A stretch of 64,000 nucleotides of DNA. It comes from an uncultured Loktanella sp. (GTDB lineage Bacteria > Pseudomonadota > Alphaproteobacteria > Rhodobacterales > Rhodobacteraceae). Shown here piece by piece: positions 1 to 9,473 of the stretch. Numbering within the stretch: position 1 is the first letter of the stretch; each line of letters starts with the position of its first letter. The position numbers were made by a program, and so were the translations under genes. The notes beneath the pieces are model-generated. The model saw only the letters and a list, made by a program, of their open reading frames with translations. It searched no databases and was not told the origin of the DNA. The stretch spans positions 42,391 to 106,390 of the forward strand of contig CAKZNT010000038.1 of NCBI GenBank assembly GCA_937132065.1. The letters run 5' to 3'.

Positions 1-308
1 TTTGCGAGCATGACCCCCGAAACGACCCCGCCAATTAGCCCCGGCCCAGCGGTGACGGCGACACCGTCGAGGTCAGCAAGTGTAACATTGGCCTTTGTTA
101 GAGCCTGTTTTACGCTAATATCGAGCTTCTCGACATGCGCACGGGCGGCAATTTCGGGCACAACCCCGCCGAAGTTTTCATGCAAGTCGTTTTGCCCGTG
201 AACGATGGACGAAAGCACCTCGGGCACGCCATTGGTTTGGCGCACGATGGCGGCGGCTGTATCATCGCAGCTGCTTTCGATCCCGAGGATGGTGAGCGTT
301 TTGGTCAT
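1..308 (-). CDS. tsaD: tRNA threonylcarbamoyladenosine transferase TsaD, 3' part missing
   Basis: Reading the minus strand from an ATG at 308 gives [20 protein letters not shown], the invariant start of TsaD (Kae1/Gcp, ASKHA fold). It is followed by a [12 protein letters not shown] segment, whose final His is a metal ligand in the family, and by AGPGLIGG. The enzyme transfers the threonylcarbamoyl group to A37 of ANN-decoding tRNAs in the cytoplasm. Only about the first 102 residues are here; the rest lies beyond the window edge, so this is an edge truncation and not decay. It is divergent from hemD with 68 bp between starts. MtaB, which methylthiolates the same t6A base, is encoded 35 kb away at 35015-36283. 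Confidence 0.93.
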   Translation of the reverse strand, partial: MTKTLTILGIESSCDDTAAAIVRQTNGVPEVLSSIVHGQNDLHENFGGVVPEIAARAHVEKLDISVKQALTKANVTLADLDGVAVTAGPGLIGGVVSGVMLA

Positions 309-376
309 AATCGTTCCGGTTGCGTCTGGTTGCTTCGCAGGTAACACTCTGACCCTGCGCAAACAATGGTTCAACA

Positions 377-1060
377 ATGAAGCCTGTCCTGATTAACACA
401 CGCCCCGCCCCTGATGGTGCACGCTTTGCCGCGCTTGTCCGTGCGCAGGTTGATGTCGCGGTTGTTGCCTCTCCCGTACTTGAGATTGTGCCGCTCGATG
501 CCGTGTGCCCTCAGGTGACGCCGATTTTCACCTCGACAAATGGTGTGGCGCAGGCGGCGCGATTGGGGTTGAGTGGTGGCCCTGCCTGGTGCGTTGGTGA
601 TCGCACGGCAGAGGTGGCGCGCGAGATCGGGTTTGAGGCAATCTCGGCGCATGGAACCGTTGAAGACCTTCTGCGTTTGATCCTTGCGCGTGACCAATCC
701 GGTCCGCTTGTCCATGTGCGTGGAAAAGAGGCGCGTGGTGATCTTGGCCCGCGGTTAAGGGCGGCGGGTCGTGATTGCGCTGACGTCATCGCCTATGAGC
801 AGCGCCCCTTAGCGGTGTCGCAGGTGGCACGCGCGCATATTGAAGGGGCAGAGCTGGTCATTATTCCCCTGTTTTCGCCCCGTAGCGCCGCACTATTGTG
901 CAGCGATGTGGTGATTGGCCCAAATGCCATTGTTCTTGCGATGAGCAATGCTGTTGCAAAGGAGGTCGCAGGAGCGCCCGTGCAGGTCATTGATGCACCG
1001 ACCGGGGACGCGATGCTGGCGGCGACAATCGTGCAGTGCCTCAGGTTGTCGCGGGCCTGA
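377..1060 (+). CDS. hemD: uroporphyrinogen-III synthase
   Basis: This 227-residue protein begins [18 protein letters not shown], the typical HemD start in Rhodobacterales, and carries the two-lobed HemD layout (FTSTNGV around residues 55-61, then a second Rossmann-like lobe from about residue 110). It cyclises hydroxymethylbilane to uroporphyrinogen III, the last step shared by haem, sirohaem, chlorophyll and B12 synthesis. The family diverges strongly in sequence, so the call rests on the start motif, the length and the neighbours: a mitofilin-like gene and hemY follow on the same strand. hemC is not next to it in this window. Confidence 0.85.
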   Translation: MKPVLINTRPAPDGARFAALVRAQVDVAVVASPVLEIVPLDAVCPQVTPIFTSTNGVAQAARLGLSGGPAWCVGDRTAEVAREIGFEAISAHGTVEDLLRLILARDQSGPLVHVRGKEARGDLGPRLRAAGRDCADVIAYEQRPLAVSQVARAHIEGAELVIIPLFSPRSAALLCSDVVIGPNAIVLAMSNAVAKEVAGAPVQVIDAPTGDAMLAATIVQCLRLSRA

Positions 1061-1145
1061 CTGGTCGCTTGAGGGTCACTCAAGGGCCGTATACGATAGA
1101 TAAATGCCCAACAGTGTTGGGGTGGCGTGATGAAAGGGTTTTAAC

Positions 1146-2333
1146 GTGGCAAAACAACCGGCCAAGGGTCGAAAGACACCTGCAAAACGAAGCACCGCGA
1201 AGCCGCGTGCAACCAAGGCAGCAGAGAAGGTGACTGAGGCGGAAGTCGTTGTGGACGAGGTCGCATCCGAGGCGCAACCAGCCGAAGCGCCAGCCGTCGA
1301 AGAGCAGGTCACCGAGGTCGAAGCCCCACAGGAACTTACGCCAGAGCCAGAGACCCCAAAGGTCGAAAAACCCGCTCAACCCCCAGTGTTAGAGCCGAAA
1401 CAAGGTGGCTCTGCGATGCCTGCTGTGTTCGGTGGCTTGCTGGCTGGCGCGATCGGGTTTGGTGCGGCGTATTTTGTTTTGCCTCAAGGTGATCCGACCC
1501 TTGCTGCAAAGGTTTCATCGCAATCATCAGAGATTTCGGGGCTGCGCGATCAGGTTGCTGCAATCCCCGCGCCTGACCTGAGTGGGTTAGAGACCGCGCA
1601 GGCGGATACGACTGCTGCATTGACTGGTTTGGGAGATCGAATCACGGCGCTAGAGGATCGTTTAGATGACCTGAGCAGCCGCGCTGGTGAGGCGGGGTCG
1701 GTGTCTGCCGCTGCTTACGAACAGGAATTGGACGCATTGCGCGCCGAGATGGAAGAGCTACGCGGCACGGCTGTTGCCGAGCTTGGCGCGGCGCGGGATG
1801 CGGCGGCCTCGATTGAAGCCAATGCGGAAGCGGCAGCGCGCGCTGCTGCGGGTCGCGCGGCGTTGGCCCGCATTTCCGGTGGCCTTGAGACGGGTGCTCC
1901 GCTTGGTGAGGCGCTTGATGATCTGGCGGAGGCTATCCAGTCGGATGCGCCTGCCGAATTGACCGCGGTTCGCGATGGCGCGCCAACATTGGCGTCCTTG
2001 CAGGCGGCGTTCCCCGAGGTGGCCCGTGCTGCCTTGGCCACGGCGCGCCGCGAGGGTGCGTCTGGAGAGCCAGAGGGCGGATTTACCGCGTTCTTGCGCA
2101 ACCAGCTTGATGTCCGGTCTGTTGCGCCAAAAGAGGGCGACGGGGCTGACGCCGTTTTGTCGCGCGCCGAGGCGTCCCTGCGTGAGGGCCGTTTGACAGA
2201 TACACTTGCCGAGCTAGGCGCGCTACCCGAGGTAGCCCGCGCAGAGTTGACCGAGTGGCAGGCGATGGCCGAGGCCCGCGCGGATGCGTTGGCTGCTGCC
2301 GCGACCTTGTCCACAACCCTTAACGATAACTGA
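1146..2333 (+). CDS. mitofilin-like inner-membrane protein (COG4223, HemX-like position)
   Basis: A 395-residue protein with four visible parts. Residues about 1-85 are a Lys/Ala/Pro/Glu-rich disordered cytoplasmic tail. One membrane helix follows at about residues 95-114 (GGLLAGAIGFGAAYFVLP). Residues 120-245 are an Ala/Glu/Asp/Leu-rich coiled coil. The last 120 residues are a helical domain like that of bacterial mitofilin homologues. These proteins sit between hemD and hemY in Alphaproteobacteria, the place taken by hemX in enterobacteria. In Rhodobacter relatives they have been linked to membrane shaping; that role is inferred here. hemY starts 11 bp downstream, so the two are probably co-transcribed. 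Confidence 0.8.
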   Translation: MAKQPAKGRKTPAKRSTAKPRATKAAEKVTEAEVVVDEVASEAQPAEAPAVEEQVTEVEAPQELTPEPETPKVEKPAQPPVLEPKQGGSAMPAVFGGLLAGAIGFGAAYFVLPQGDPTLAAKVSSQSSEISGLRDQVAAIPAPDLSGLETAQADTTAALTGLGDRITALEDRLDDLSSRAGEAGSVSAAAYEQELDALRAEMEELRGTAVAELGAARDAAASIEANAEAAARAAAGRAALARISGGLETGAPLGEALDDLAEAIQSDAPAELTAVRDGAPTLASLQAAFPEVARAALATARREGASGEPEGGFTAFLRNQLDVRSVAPKEGDGADAVLSRAEASLREGRLTDTLAELGALPEVARAELTEWQAMAEARADALAAAATLSTTLNDN

Positions 2334-2344
2334 AGGCGCCGCTG

Positions 2345-3802
2345 ATGATACTTTCTTTGATTAAGATCCTACTGTTCGTTGTTGTCGTCACTGCGCTTAC
2401 TTTCGGGGCGACCCAGTTGATGGACGTCTCGGGCGGTGCGACGATTGCCATTGCTGGCTTAGAGATCACCCTATCGCCGCTCCAACTTGCCTTTGGCTTT
2501 GTTGCGCTGATCGTTCTGGTCTGGCTTTCTCTGAAGCTTTTGAAGTTTCTGGTTGCTGCGTTCAAGTTCTTGAATGGCGACGAAACCGCGATTTCCCGCT
2601 ACTTTGATCGTAATCGCGAGAAGAAGGGTTACGAGGCATTGGCCGAGGGCATGATGGCGCTTGCGTCTGGCGAGGGCCACCTTGCGATGACAAAGGCCCA
2701 GCGCGCCGACAAGTTGCTTAAGCAGCCCCGATTGACGAACCTGTTGACCGCCCAAGCCGCAGAGATGACGGGCGACACCCAAAAGGCGGAAGCTGCATAC
2801 AAAACCCTGCTTGAAGATGACAAGACCCGCTTTGTTGGTGTCCGTGGCATCATGAAGCAAAAGCTGGCTGCGGGTGATACAGATACCGCGTTGAAGCTGG
2901 CCGAAAAGGCGTTTGCCCTGAAGCCCAAGCACGCAGAAACCCAAGATGTGTTGCTAAAGCTGCAAGCTGATAAGTCCGACTGGACAGGCGCACGTGCCAC
3001 GCTTGGTGCGAAGTTGAAGGCGGGCCATTTGCCGCGTGACGTGCACAAGCGCCGCGATGCTGTTCTTGCGCTGTCGGAGGCAAAGGAAATTCTGGACGAC
3101 GGCAAGTCGATTGAGGCCCGTGAGGCCGCGATCGAGGCCAACCGCCTTTCGCCTGATTTGATCCCTGCCGCTGTGATGGCTGCGCGCGGTTACATTGAGG
3201 CAGGCAATGCCCGCTATGCGACCCGCGTTTTAACAAAGACATGGGCCGCGACCCCGCATCCTGATCTTGCTGCGGCTTTCGCAGAGATCGTCCCCGATGA
3301 AACCCCCGCCGCCCGTTTGAAGCGGTTTAAGGCGTTGGTGAAGCAAGCGCCTGATCATCCCGAGACCAAGATGCTATTGGCCGAGTTGCATATTGCGGCT
3401 GAGGATTTTCCAGCGGCCAAGCGTGCGCTGGGCGATTTGATCGACGTTGATCCATCGTCGCGTAGCCTGACGTTGATGGCGGCAACCGAGCGTGGCCAAG
3501 GTGCGGACGACATTGTTGTGCGTGGCTGGCTGGCCCGTGCGCTGACCGCGCCGCGTGGCCCACAGTGGGTTTGCGATACTTGTGGTCACATTCACCCGGC
3601 TTGGGCCCCGACTTGCGATAACTGTAAGTCGTTTGACACGTTGGCGTGGAAAACACCGCCTGCTGGCGAGGTCGCGATGCCGTCTGGCGTTGAAATGCTG
3701 CCTTTGATTGTCGGTCAGATTGCCGACACGTCAGATGAGGCGGAAGTGACTGATGCCGAAGTCGTTGACGCAGAAGTTGTCGCGCCGAACGACGACAAAT
3801 AG
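2345..3802 (+). CDS. hemY: HemY-type TPR membrane protein with C-terminal zinc ribbon
   Basis: This 485-residue protein has two N-terminal membrane helices (residues about 4-22 and 40-62) with the HemY_N domain between and after them, then TPR-like helices to about residue 400. Near residues 410-440 there are two CxxC pairs (VCDTCG and TCDNCK) with FDTLAW after them, a rubredoxin-like zinc ribbon like that of LapB/YciM. The acidic tail is EVTDAEVVDAEVV. HemY in this sense is not protoporphyrinogen oxidase; its exact role in haem synthesis is unresolved. The zinc ribbon is a usual feature of the alphaproteobacterial form. It is the last gene of the hemD unit and a terminator follows. Confidence 0.85.
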   Translation: MILSLIKILLFVVVVTALTFGATQLMDVSGGATIAIAGLEITLSPLQLAFGFVALIVLVWLSLKLLKFLVAAFKFLNGDETAISRYFDRNREKKGYEALAEGMMALASGEGHLAMTKAQRADKLLKQPRLTNLLTAQAAEMTGDTQKAEAAYKTLLEDDKTRFVGVRGIMKQKLAAGDTDTALKLAEKAFALKPKHAETQDVLLKLQADKSDWTGARATLGAKLKAGHLPRDVHKRRDAVLALSEAKEILDDGKSIEAREAAIEANRLSPDLIPAAVMAARGYIEAGNARYATRVLTKTWAATPHPDLAAAFAEIVPDETPAARLKRFKALVKQAPDHPETKMLLAELHIAAEDFPAAKRALGDLIDVDPSSRSLTLMAATERGQGADDIVVRGWLARALTAPRGPQWVCDTCGHIHPAWAPTCDNCKSFDTLAWKTPPAGEVAMPSGVEMLPLIVGQIADTSDEAEVTDAEVVDAEVVAPNDDK

Positions 3803-3824
3803 ACAGGCACTATATCGGATTTAG

Positions 3825-3850
3825 AGGGGCGTTGAGAGGCGTCCCTTTTT
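3825..3850. terminator. terminator between convergent hemY and peroxidase genes
   Basis: Arms AGGGGCG (3825-3831) and CGTCCCT (3840-3846) pair over 7 bp with one G-T wobble and an 8-nt loop, followed by TTTT at 3847-3850 on the plus strand. It lies 23 bp after the hemY stop and touches the end of the convergent peroxidase gene. Confidence 0.75.
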
Positions 3851-6495
3851 CATTTGTATTTGGTGATTAGGATCGCTTCGCCAGGTTTGGCGGTATAGCG
3901 GGCGGCGGGTCCAAATCCGTCAAGGTCTTGGTCCAGTTGCGGGAACAGGTCCAGAATTTCCTGCCGCGCCTCTTGTGCCATTGCCCCTAAGCCGACCCGC
4001 CCCGGATGGAAGCTTTCGGATGCGATCCCTTCCGCCATGACGATCTGGTGATCATCAAACAGGATGTGGATATAGTCGACTGTTCCGCCTGTTTGCGGCC
4101 TGATGGAGTGGTCGTTAATCAGGTGCTTTGCGGCCACAAGAACCTCGTCGGTTCCGCAGACCATTTCGCAACGCCAGTCAGACAAGAGCATCCTGTGTTG
4201 CGGTGACACTTGCATGTCGTTGCTATTCCCAAGCGCCCCGCGCGCGATGTTGATCGGCGCGTTTTTCCCGCATGCAGGCACGGTTGTTTGCCCGATCCAG
4301 CGGAGTGGTTGCATACCTGCATCGAGCGTAAAGACCATGTCACCGACTGAAAGATCTTCGATCAGTTGCATCCCCTTGTTGGTGATCAGCCGCGTCCCGC
4401 GCGTAAAGCAGGTCACTGATTCAACATCGCGGAATTTGGTAAATTCGCCTGTCTCGTTCCCGAGGTCGTCGAGGTAGATAATCCGCCCCATCCCTGTCAT
4501 CGGGTCGTCGTTGTGCCATTGCACGCGGTGCGGTCCGTCAACGGTGATCCTGTCGAATCCTTCACCGCCGCGCACCATGCGCACGTCTGCCCCGTTGGTA
4601 AGGTGAACGGTATCGTCCCCTGCGCGCAGGTTGATCGCATCAACGCCCGCATGTGCGCCCACGGTGACAGTGTCGTCGCCGCTCCCCATGTCAATCGCGC
4701 CCGCGATAGTCGCCTGCCCAGAGAGCGTGACGGTATCGTCGCCCGCTCCCATAAACAGGTTTTCGTCCAGTTGCGCCGTGCCTGAAAGGGTCGCTGTATC
4801 ATCGCCCCCGTTCATCTTTACGGTCTGGCCAACGCGTCCGCTACTCATGTTGAACTGATCGTCGCCGCGCCCTGTTTTGATCACCCCGTCAACGATAGAG
4901 CCGCCAAGGATGTTGACGGTATCAGCCCCCGCGTGGCTGTTCATTGCCCCGCTCACGTGCTGCGATATGAGGTCAAAGGTGTCATCACCCCAAGCCCCGT
5001 CAGGCGCGTCTGCATCCGATAGCGTCCGTGTTTCGGCCACGAACGGATCGTCCTGCATCACGTCGATATCGGTGTTGCGCACGATGATGTCGCTAAGCGT
5101 GCTGGATTGCACCTGCGCGATGATGTCGCTCCCGAGGCTCTCATCGAGGTCGCCAAAGGTTTCGTCGGCCCCGCGTGTGCGCACGAACTGCTCGCTGACG
5201 ATGAGGGTAAATGTCGGCCCGAACTGGGTCCCTTCGATCGCGTCTTCGGCCAATCCGCCAACCCAGAGTTCGACGTCATGCACCGTGGGGTAAACGGACG
5301 CGAGTTGCGCTTGCAGGTCTGGATCATCGGTGATGATCGAAAAGTCAGTCGGGTCGATTGTGTCGGGGTCAATGTCCCCGATCAGGGCGGCGCGTGTGTC
5401 AACGTAGCTTTGCAAGCCGAGGTCTTGTCCGCGCAGCAAATTTAGCCCAACAAGGCTAAACCCCGTCATTCCGTCAGGTGTCGAGAGGAAGAAATTAAGG
5501 TCGTCGATGACCTGTGTGTCGACCTCTTGTGCGAGGCTGCCCGCCTGTCCGCGCAGGATGCCGTCGATGTCATCTTCGCGGATCGCATCGGGATTGAAGA
5601 ACGCCTCTTGGATCGAGAGATTGCCCCCGTCCGCGACCGTTCCGTCATCGTTTATCCGGTCAATGCTGCTCGATACCATCGTGTGTCCGAACCGAAAACC
5701 CGCGGTCGCGAACTCGACCGAGATATGCCCGTTCAGCGTGGGATCGAACCCTGTGTCTTCGCCAACGGCATCACCGACCAGATGCGGCAGCCACTCGTTG
5801 TAGGTGATCTGCTGCACCTCGAATTCGACGATTTGCCGTGCCCCTTGGAACAGTTGCTCGTCGCTCCAGTCGGGGTGGTCTTGGGCCAGTTGTTCGGCCC
5901 AGTAATTGTGCTCTCGCATCATCAGCGTATGCACCGAAGACAGCGCCGGATTTTCGTTGGCCCGAATATCACCTGCGAGGAACACGGGGTTTTCGGAGGT
6001 CAGATCACCCGCCATAAAGCTGTCGGGGTCCGCGTTGGGCATCAGGTCGTTGCCTGTTGCGCCGTTCTCCTGACTGCGAAGCTGCCCGCCCTCAAAACTG
6101 CGCAGGTCTGCGGTGCGTGCGTCGCTGCTCCCGTAGATCTGGCTCGCGTCGATCTGCCATGAGATTTCGTTCATCGGCATGCGCGGGCTGTCGACCCCTG
6201 TGCCCTCGGCGTAATCGGCCCGACCAAGCGGCGCGACAAGCCCTTCGGCGGTGATCACCTCGCTATGCCCCTCGGCGGTGAGTGTCAGGTCGTGATCGGT
6301 GAATTGCCCCCAAGCCACGAACAGGTTGCTTAACCCTGCGCTATTGGCGACGATCCCGTCTTGATCAAAAAGTTCGGATGAAACCGTGACCGGATCCACG
6401 CCCCCCGCAGGCGCACCGATCCCGTCGGCGTAGTCCGCATCGGTTAGCCGGATCATCGGATCAGGGTCAGGCAGGAAGGGCATTGAGGTCACCAT
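3850..6495 (-). CDS. secreted animal-type haem peroxidase with RTX-like repeats and C-terminal Hint domain
   Basis: An 881-residue three-part protein. The peroxidase-cyclooxygenase domain covers about residues 10-490: distal-site WGQFTDHD (His68), SVHTLMMREHN, proximal-site FRFGHTMV, and LLRGQDLGLQSY matching the family RGRDHG block. Residues about 520-680 carry repeated GxGDD units (GRGDD, GGDDTA, GAGDDTV, GSGDDTV, RAGDDTV) like RTX calcium-binding turns. From Cys696 (CFTRGTRL) a Hint_2 domain runs to about residue 835, with VSPQHRMLL inside. There is no N-terminal signal peptide, so type I secretion is likely. Peroxidases of this kind oxidise halides or phenolics outside the cell. The Hint domain suggests self-cleavage or processing during export; this is inference. 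Confidence 0.88.
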   Translation of the reverse strand: MVTSMPFLPDPDPMIRLTDADYADGIGAPAGGVDPVTVSSELFDQDGIVANSAGLSNLFVAWGQFTDHDLTLTAEGHSEVITAEGLVAPLGRADYAEGTGVDSPRMPMNEISWQIDASQIYGSSDARTADLRSFEGGQLRSQENGATGNDLMPNADPDSFMAGDLTSENPVFLAGDIRANENPALSSVHTLMMREHNYWAEQLAQDHPDWSDEQLFQGARQIVEFEVQQITYNEWLPHLVGDAVGEDTGFDPTLNGHISVEFATAGFRFGHTMVSSSIDRINDDGTVADGGNLSIQEAFFNPDAIREDDIDGILRGQAGSLAQEVDTQVIDDLNFFLSTPDGMTGFSLVGLNLLRGQDLGLQSYVDTRAALIGDIDPDTIDPTDFSIITDDPDLQAQLASVYPTVHDVELWVGGLAEDAIEGTQFGPTFTLIVSEQFVRTRGADETFGDLDESLGSDIIAQVQSSTLSDIIVRNTDIDVMQDDPFVAETRTLSDADAPDGAWGDDTFDLISQHVSGAMNSHAGADTVNILGGSIVDGVIKTGRGDDQFNMSSGRVGQTVKMNGGDDTATLSGTAQLDENLFMGAGDDTVTLSGQATIAGAIDMGSGDDTVTVGAHAGVDAINLRAGDDTVHLTNGADVRMVRGGEGFDRITVDGPHRVQWHNDDPMTGMGRIIYLDDLGNETGEFTKFRDVESVTCFTRGTRLITNKGMQLIEDLSVGDMVFTLDAGMQPLRWIGQTTVPACGKNAPINIARGALGNSNDMQVSPQHRMLLSDWRCEMVCGTDEVLVAAKHLINDHSIRPQTGGTVDYIHILFDDHQIVMAEGIASESFHPGRVGLGAMAQEARQEILDLFPQLDQDLDGFGPAARYTAKPGEAILITKYK

Positions 6496-6717
6496 TTAAA
6501 CAATTAGCCCTGCCATTATGCCATGCGCGGACCCACCTGCAAAGGAGTCTAAATGTCTAATTATAAAGGATTATATCAACTGCGAGAACAGTCTGGGCGG
6601 CAAGGCGCGGATTGCTGTGAATTTGGAAACACGCCAATTGGCGGCGCAACCTTTTAGGTTGTATTTTGTATCCAATCGCACCAGTGTCGCCTAAACCGAC
6701 TTTGTAGCGGAGCGCCG

Positions 6718-7974
6718 ATGCCTTTTACCGATGACCCTCGACAGTTTCTGACCGCCCTTTTCAAGGCCGCGGTCGCCCAAGCCGACCCGATGAAAGTGCT
6801 TGCCGATCACTTGCCTCAAAAGCCCGAAGGACGCCTGTTTGTGATTGGCGCGGGCAAGGCGTCTGCGCGGATGGCGGAGGCGCTTGAGGTTCACTACGGT
6901 CCTTGCGATGGCTATATCATCACCCGCTACGGGTATGCCCGTGAGTGTCGCGGTATCGAGATTGTCGAGGCCGCCCATCCCGTTCCGGATGCTGCTGGTG
7001 AGGCCGCGACCCGCGAGATGCTTGCGCGCCTAGAGGCGCTTGCTCTTGGCCCCAATGATACTGTCATTGCCCTTGTTTCGGGGGGAGGGTCGTCGCTTTT
7101 GTGCGCCCCTGTTGCGGGCATCTCGCTGGCGGACAAGCAGGCGTTGAACGCGGCATTGCTGGCATCGGGCGCACCGATTTCGCAGATGAACGCCGTGCGC
7201 AAGCATTTGTCGGCTATCAAGGGTGGCAAGCTCGCGGTTGCCTGTGCGCCAGCGCGTCTTTTTACGTTGATGATCTCGGATGTCCCGGGTGATGATCCGT
7301 CGATGATTGCTTCGGGTCCAACGGTGGGTGATGCAACAACGCCGCAAGATGCGATCCGCATATTGAAGGACTGGAACATTGATGTTCCTGCGCATGTCCT
7401 TGCGGCGTTGGGTCGATCTGCGCCAGTCTTGCCGACTGATCCGCGTCTGGCGCAGGCTGTCACCAAGATTATCGCGGCGCCCTCACAGTCATTGGAGGCA
7501 GCGGCGGCGCTGGCGGTCGCGTGTGATGTCAGGATCCTTGGTGATGACCTAGAGGGCGAGGCCCGCGAATTGGCGGTGCTTCATGCCGGGATGGCGCGTG
7601 AACTGGCGGGGTCTGTCACCCGTCCGACGCTGCTGTTGTCGGGGGGCGAGTGCACTGTGACGCGCCGTGGTGACGGGCGCGGGGGGCCGAATGCGGAGTA
7701 TGTTCTGGCTGCGGTCGATGCGCTGGCAGGTCATGGTCAAATCCATGTGCTTGCGGGTGACACGGACGGTGTTGACGGCATCGAGGAGGTCGCGGGCGCA
7801 TATGGTGGCCCGCGCAGTTTGGAGACTGCAAAGGCGCAGGGTGTATCGGTGCAAGCGGCGCTGGATACCAATGACGCCCACGGCTTTTTCGCGTCGATTG
7901 GCGGTCAGATTGTGACGGGGCCAACCCTCACGAATGTGAACGATTTTCGCGCCGTTCTGATTTTGCCTGCCTGA
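6718..7974 (+). CDS. ttuD: glycerate 2-kinase (MOFRL family, TtuD/GckA-like)
   Basis: This 418-residue protein has the DUF4147 N-terminal domain (LFVIGAGKASARMAEALE at about residues 40-57, then ALVSGGGSSLLC) and the C-terminal MOFRL domain (LLSGGECTVTRRGDGRGGPN, then AGDTDGVDG). The family phosphorylates D-glycerate to 2-phosphoglycerate in the glyoxylate/serine and tartrate routes; older annotations call it hydroxypyruvate reductase. It stands alone on the plus strand and ends directly against the convergent tupA stop, with no base between. A 222-bp upstream spacer separates it from the divergent peroxidase gene. Confidence 0.88.
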   Translation: MPFTDDPRQFLTALFKAAVAQADPMKVLADHLPQKPEGRLFVIGAGKASARMAEALEVHYGPCDGYIITRYGYARECRGIEIVEAAHPVPDAAGEAATREMLARLEALALGPNDTVIALVSGGGSSLLCAPVAGISLADKQALNAALLASGAPISQMNAVRKHLSAIKGGKLAVACAPARLFTLMISDVPGDDPSMIASGPTVGDATTPQDAIRILKDWNIDVPAHVLAALGRSAPVLPTDPRLAQAVTKIIAAPSQSLEAAAALAVACDVRILGDDLEGEARELAVLHAGMARELAGSVTRPTLLLSGGECTVTRRGDGRGGPNAEYVLAAVDALAGHGQIHVLAGDTDGVDGIEEVAGAYGGPRSLETAKAQGVSVQAALDTNDAHGFFASIGGQIVTGPTLTNVNDFRAVLILPA

Positions 7975-8778
7975 CTATTCCGCCGTGGCGTTAAAGACGA
8001 AGAGCGCCTGATCGTTGATGGTGTAGCCGTTGATCAATTGCGCGGCGTGATCACCTGTCAGCCATCCCTCAAGTTGCAGGGCAAGATCGTGGCGCACATC
8101 ACTATGGCGCGCAGGATTTACGGGCAGATAGGCGTATTGATTGAACAACAGCGGGTCGCCCGCAAACAGAAGCGCAAGCCCGTCCTTGTTGCCGAAATTG
8201 AGCCAGCTCGCCCGATCCGAAAGGATATAGGCATTCATGCCTGAAGCGGTGTTCAGTGCCGCGCCCATGCCAGCGCCGACGGCATTATACCACGCGCCAA
8301 AGGTCTGGGGGTCGAGGCTCGCGGCGGTCCATAGCTTTAGCTCGGCCTTATGCGTGCCGCTCTCGTCGCCACGGCTCACGAAGGGCGATTGCGCTGCGGC
8401 GATCTGGCTAAGTGCGCGGGGTGCGGTTGCTGCTGATGCGATGTTTGCGGGGTCGGGCGCGGGACCGATCAGCACAAAATCGTTATACATGATTTCGCGC
8501 CGATGCGTTCCGAAACCATTTGCGACAAAGGCCTCTTCGGCGGGTTTGGAGTGCACGAGAACCGCGTCAACATCGCCCGCCTCGCCAAGCCGCAAGGCCT
8601 GCCCTGTCCCGACGACAAGAAGCTGCACGTCGATATCAATGTCGGCTTTGATTGCGGGCAGGAGCACATCGGCCAGCCCTGCATTTTCGAACGAGGTCGT
8701 CACGGCCATCTTCATGGTTTCGGCCTGTGCAGCTGCCCCCAAGAGGGCGAGCGAAATAGCGAATAGGTTGCGGATCAT
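7975..8778 (-). CDS. tupA: tungstate ABC transporter, substrate-binding protein
   Basis: A 267-residue periplasmic binding protein. Residues 1-19 are a signal peptide ending AQA. The mature protein starts with VTTSFENAGL, the TupA form of the oxyanion-binding motif, followed by VGTGQALRLGEAGDVDAVLVHS and FVSRGDESGTH, both typical of TupA and absent from ModA. It captures tungstate (possibly also molybdate) and hands it to TupB-TupC. Its start overlaps the tupC stop by 4 bp, and it is the last gene of the tupB-tupC-tupA operon. Tungstate supply may serve the formate dehydrogenase encoded at 13611-18097. Confidence 0.9.
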   Translation of the reverse strand: MIRNLFAISLALLGAAAQAETMKMAVTTSFENAGLADVLLPAIKADIDIDVQLLVVGTGQALRLGEAGDVDAVLVHSKPAEEAFVANGFGTHRREIMYNDFVLIGPAPDPANIASAATAPRALSQIAAAQSPFVSRGDESGTHKAELKLWTAASLDPQTFGAWYNAVGAGMGAALNTASGMNAYILSDRASWLNFGNKDGLALLFAGDPLLFNQYAYLPVNPARHSDVRHDLALQLEGWLTGDHAAQLINGYTINDQALFVFNATAE

Positions 8779-9473
8779 GTGACGATGTCTCCTCTTAGGA
8801 ATGCGGCGAGTTCTGGTGTTTGGGGCTGCGTCAGAACCTGCGCCGTCCCTTGTTCATGGATACGCCCAGCAATCATGAAAATCACCTGATCGGCAAGCCG
8901 TTTCGCCTGTCCCATATCGTGTGTCGCCATAATAATGCGCGTGCCCTGCGCCGCGGCCTGATTGAGGAGCGTTTCGATTTCGCGGGTGGCGTGCCCGTCG
9001 AGGTTCGCGCATGGCTCGTCCAGAAACAGCACCTCGGGTTTGCGGATCAGCGCCCGCGCGATTGCCAGCTTTTGCTGTTCCCCGCCCGAGAGCCGTGGCG
9101 CGGCTGTATTGCGCAGTTCCGCAAGCCCGATCTTGGTGAGCCAGTCGTGGCAGGCCGCCGCGATTTCGTGTTTGTCTGTGCCGATGATCTGCATCGGATA
9201 GGCCAGATTTTCGACGACGGTTCGCCGCAGCAGGATGGGTTGCTGAAAGACGTAAGCGTGTTTTGCGGGGTCGGGGTTGGCCCATGTGATTGATCCCTCA
9301 CTTAGCCGTTCAATGCCGTGCATGGCTCGCAGCAGAGAGGTTTTACCAGACCCGTTCGGCCCGACAATCATCGCGGGGCCGCCGCTATCAAGCGAGAGGT
9401 CAAGCGGCCCGAGCACGGTTTTGCCCCGCCTGCGCAGGCTGACGTTCTGGAGTGTGAGGGGGAAGAGTGACAT
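8775..9473 (-). CDS. tupC: tungstate ABC transporter, ATP-binding protein
   Basis: A 232-residue ABC ATPase with Walker A GPNGSGKTSLL (about residues 39-49), Q-loop AYVFQQP, signature LSGGEQQKLAIARAL, Walker B VLFLDEP and a switch His in ATHD. There is no C-terminal TOBE/Mop domain, which fits TupC better than ModC. It energises tungstate uptake through TupB. The stop codon of tupB shares one base with its start region (9473), and tupA begins within its last 4 bp, so the three genes are translationally linked. Confidence 0.9.
   Translation of the reverse strand: MSLFPLTLQNVSLRRRGKTVLGPLDLSLDSGGPAMIVGPNGSGKTSLLRAMHGIERLSEGSITWANPDPAKHAYVFQQPILLRRTVVENLAYPMQIIGTDKHEIAAACHDWLTKIGLAELRNTAAPRLSGGEQQKLAIARALIRKPEVLFLDEPCANLDGHATREIETLLNQAAAQGTRIIMATHDMGQAKRLADQVIFMIAGRIHEQGTAQVLTQPQTPELAAFLRGDIVT

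Noticed and set aside
6647..6661. CAACCT / AGGTTG inverted repeat upstream of glycerate kinase.
   Set aside because: Six-bp arms with a 3-nt loop between divergent genes; too little to call an operator or terminator.
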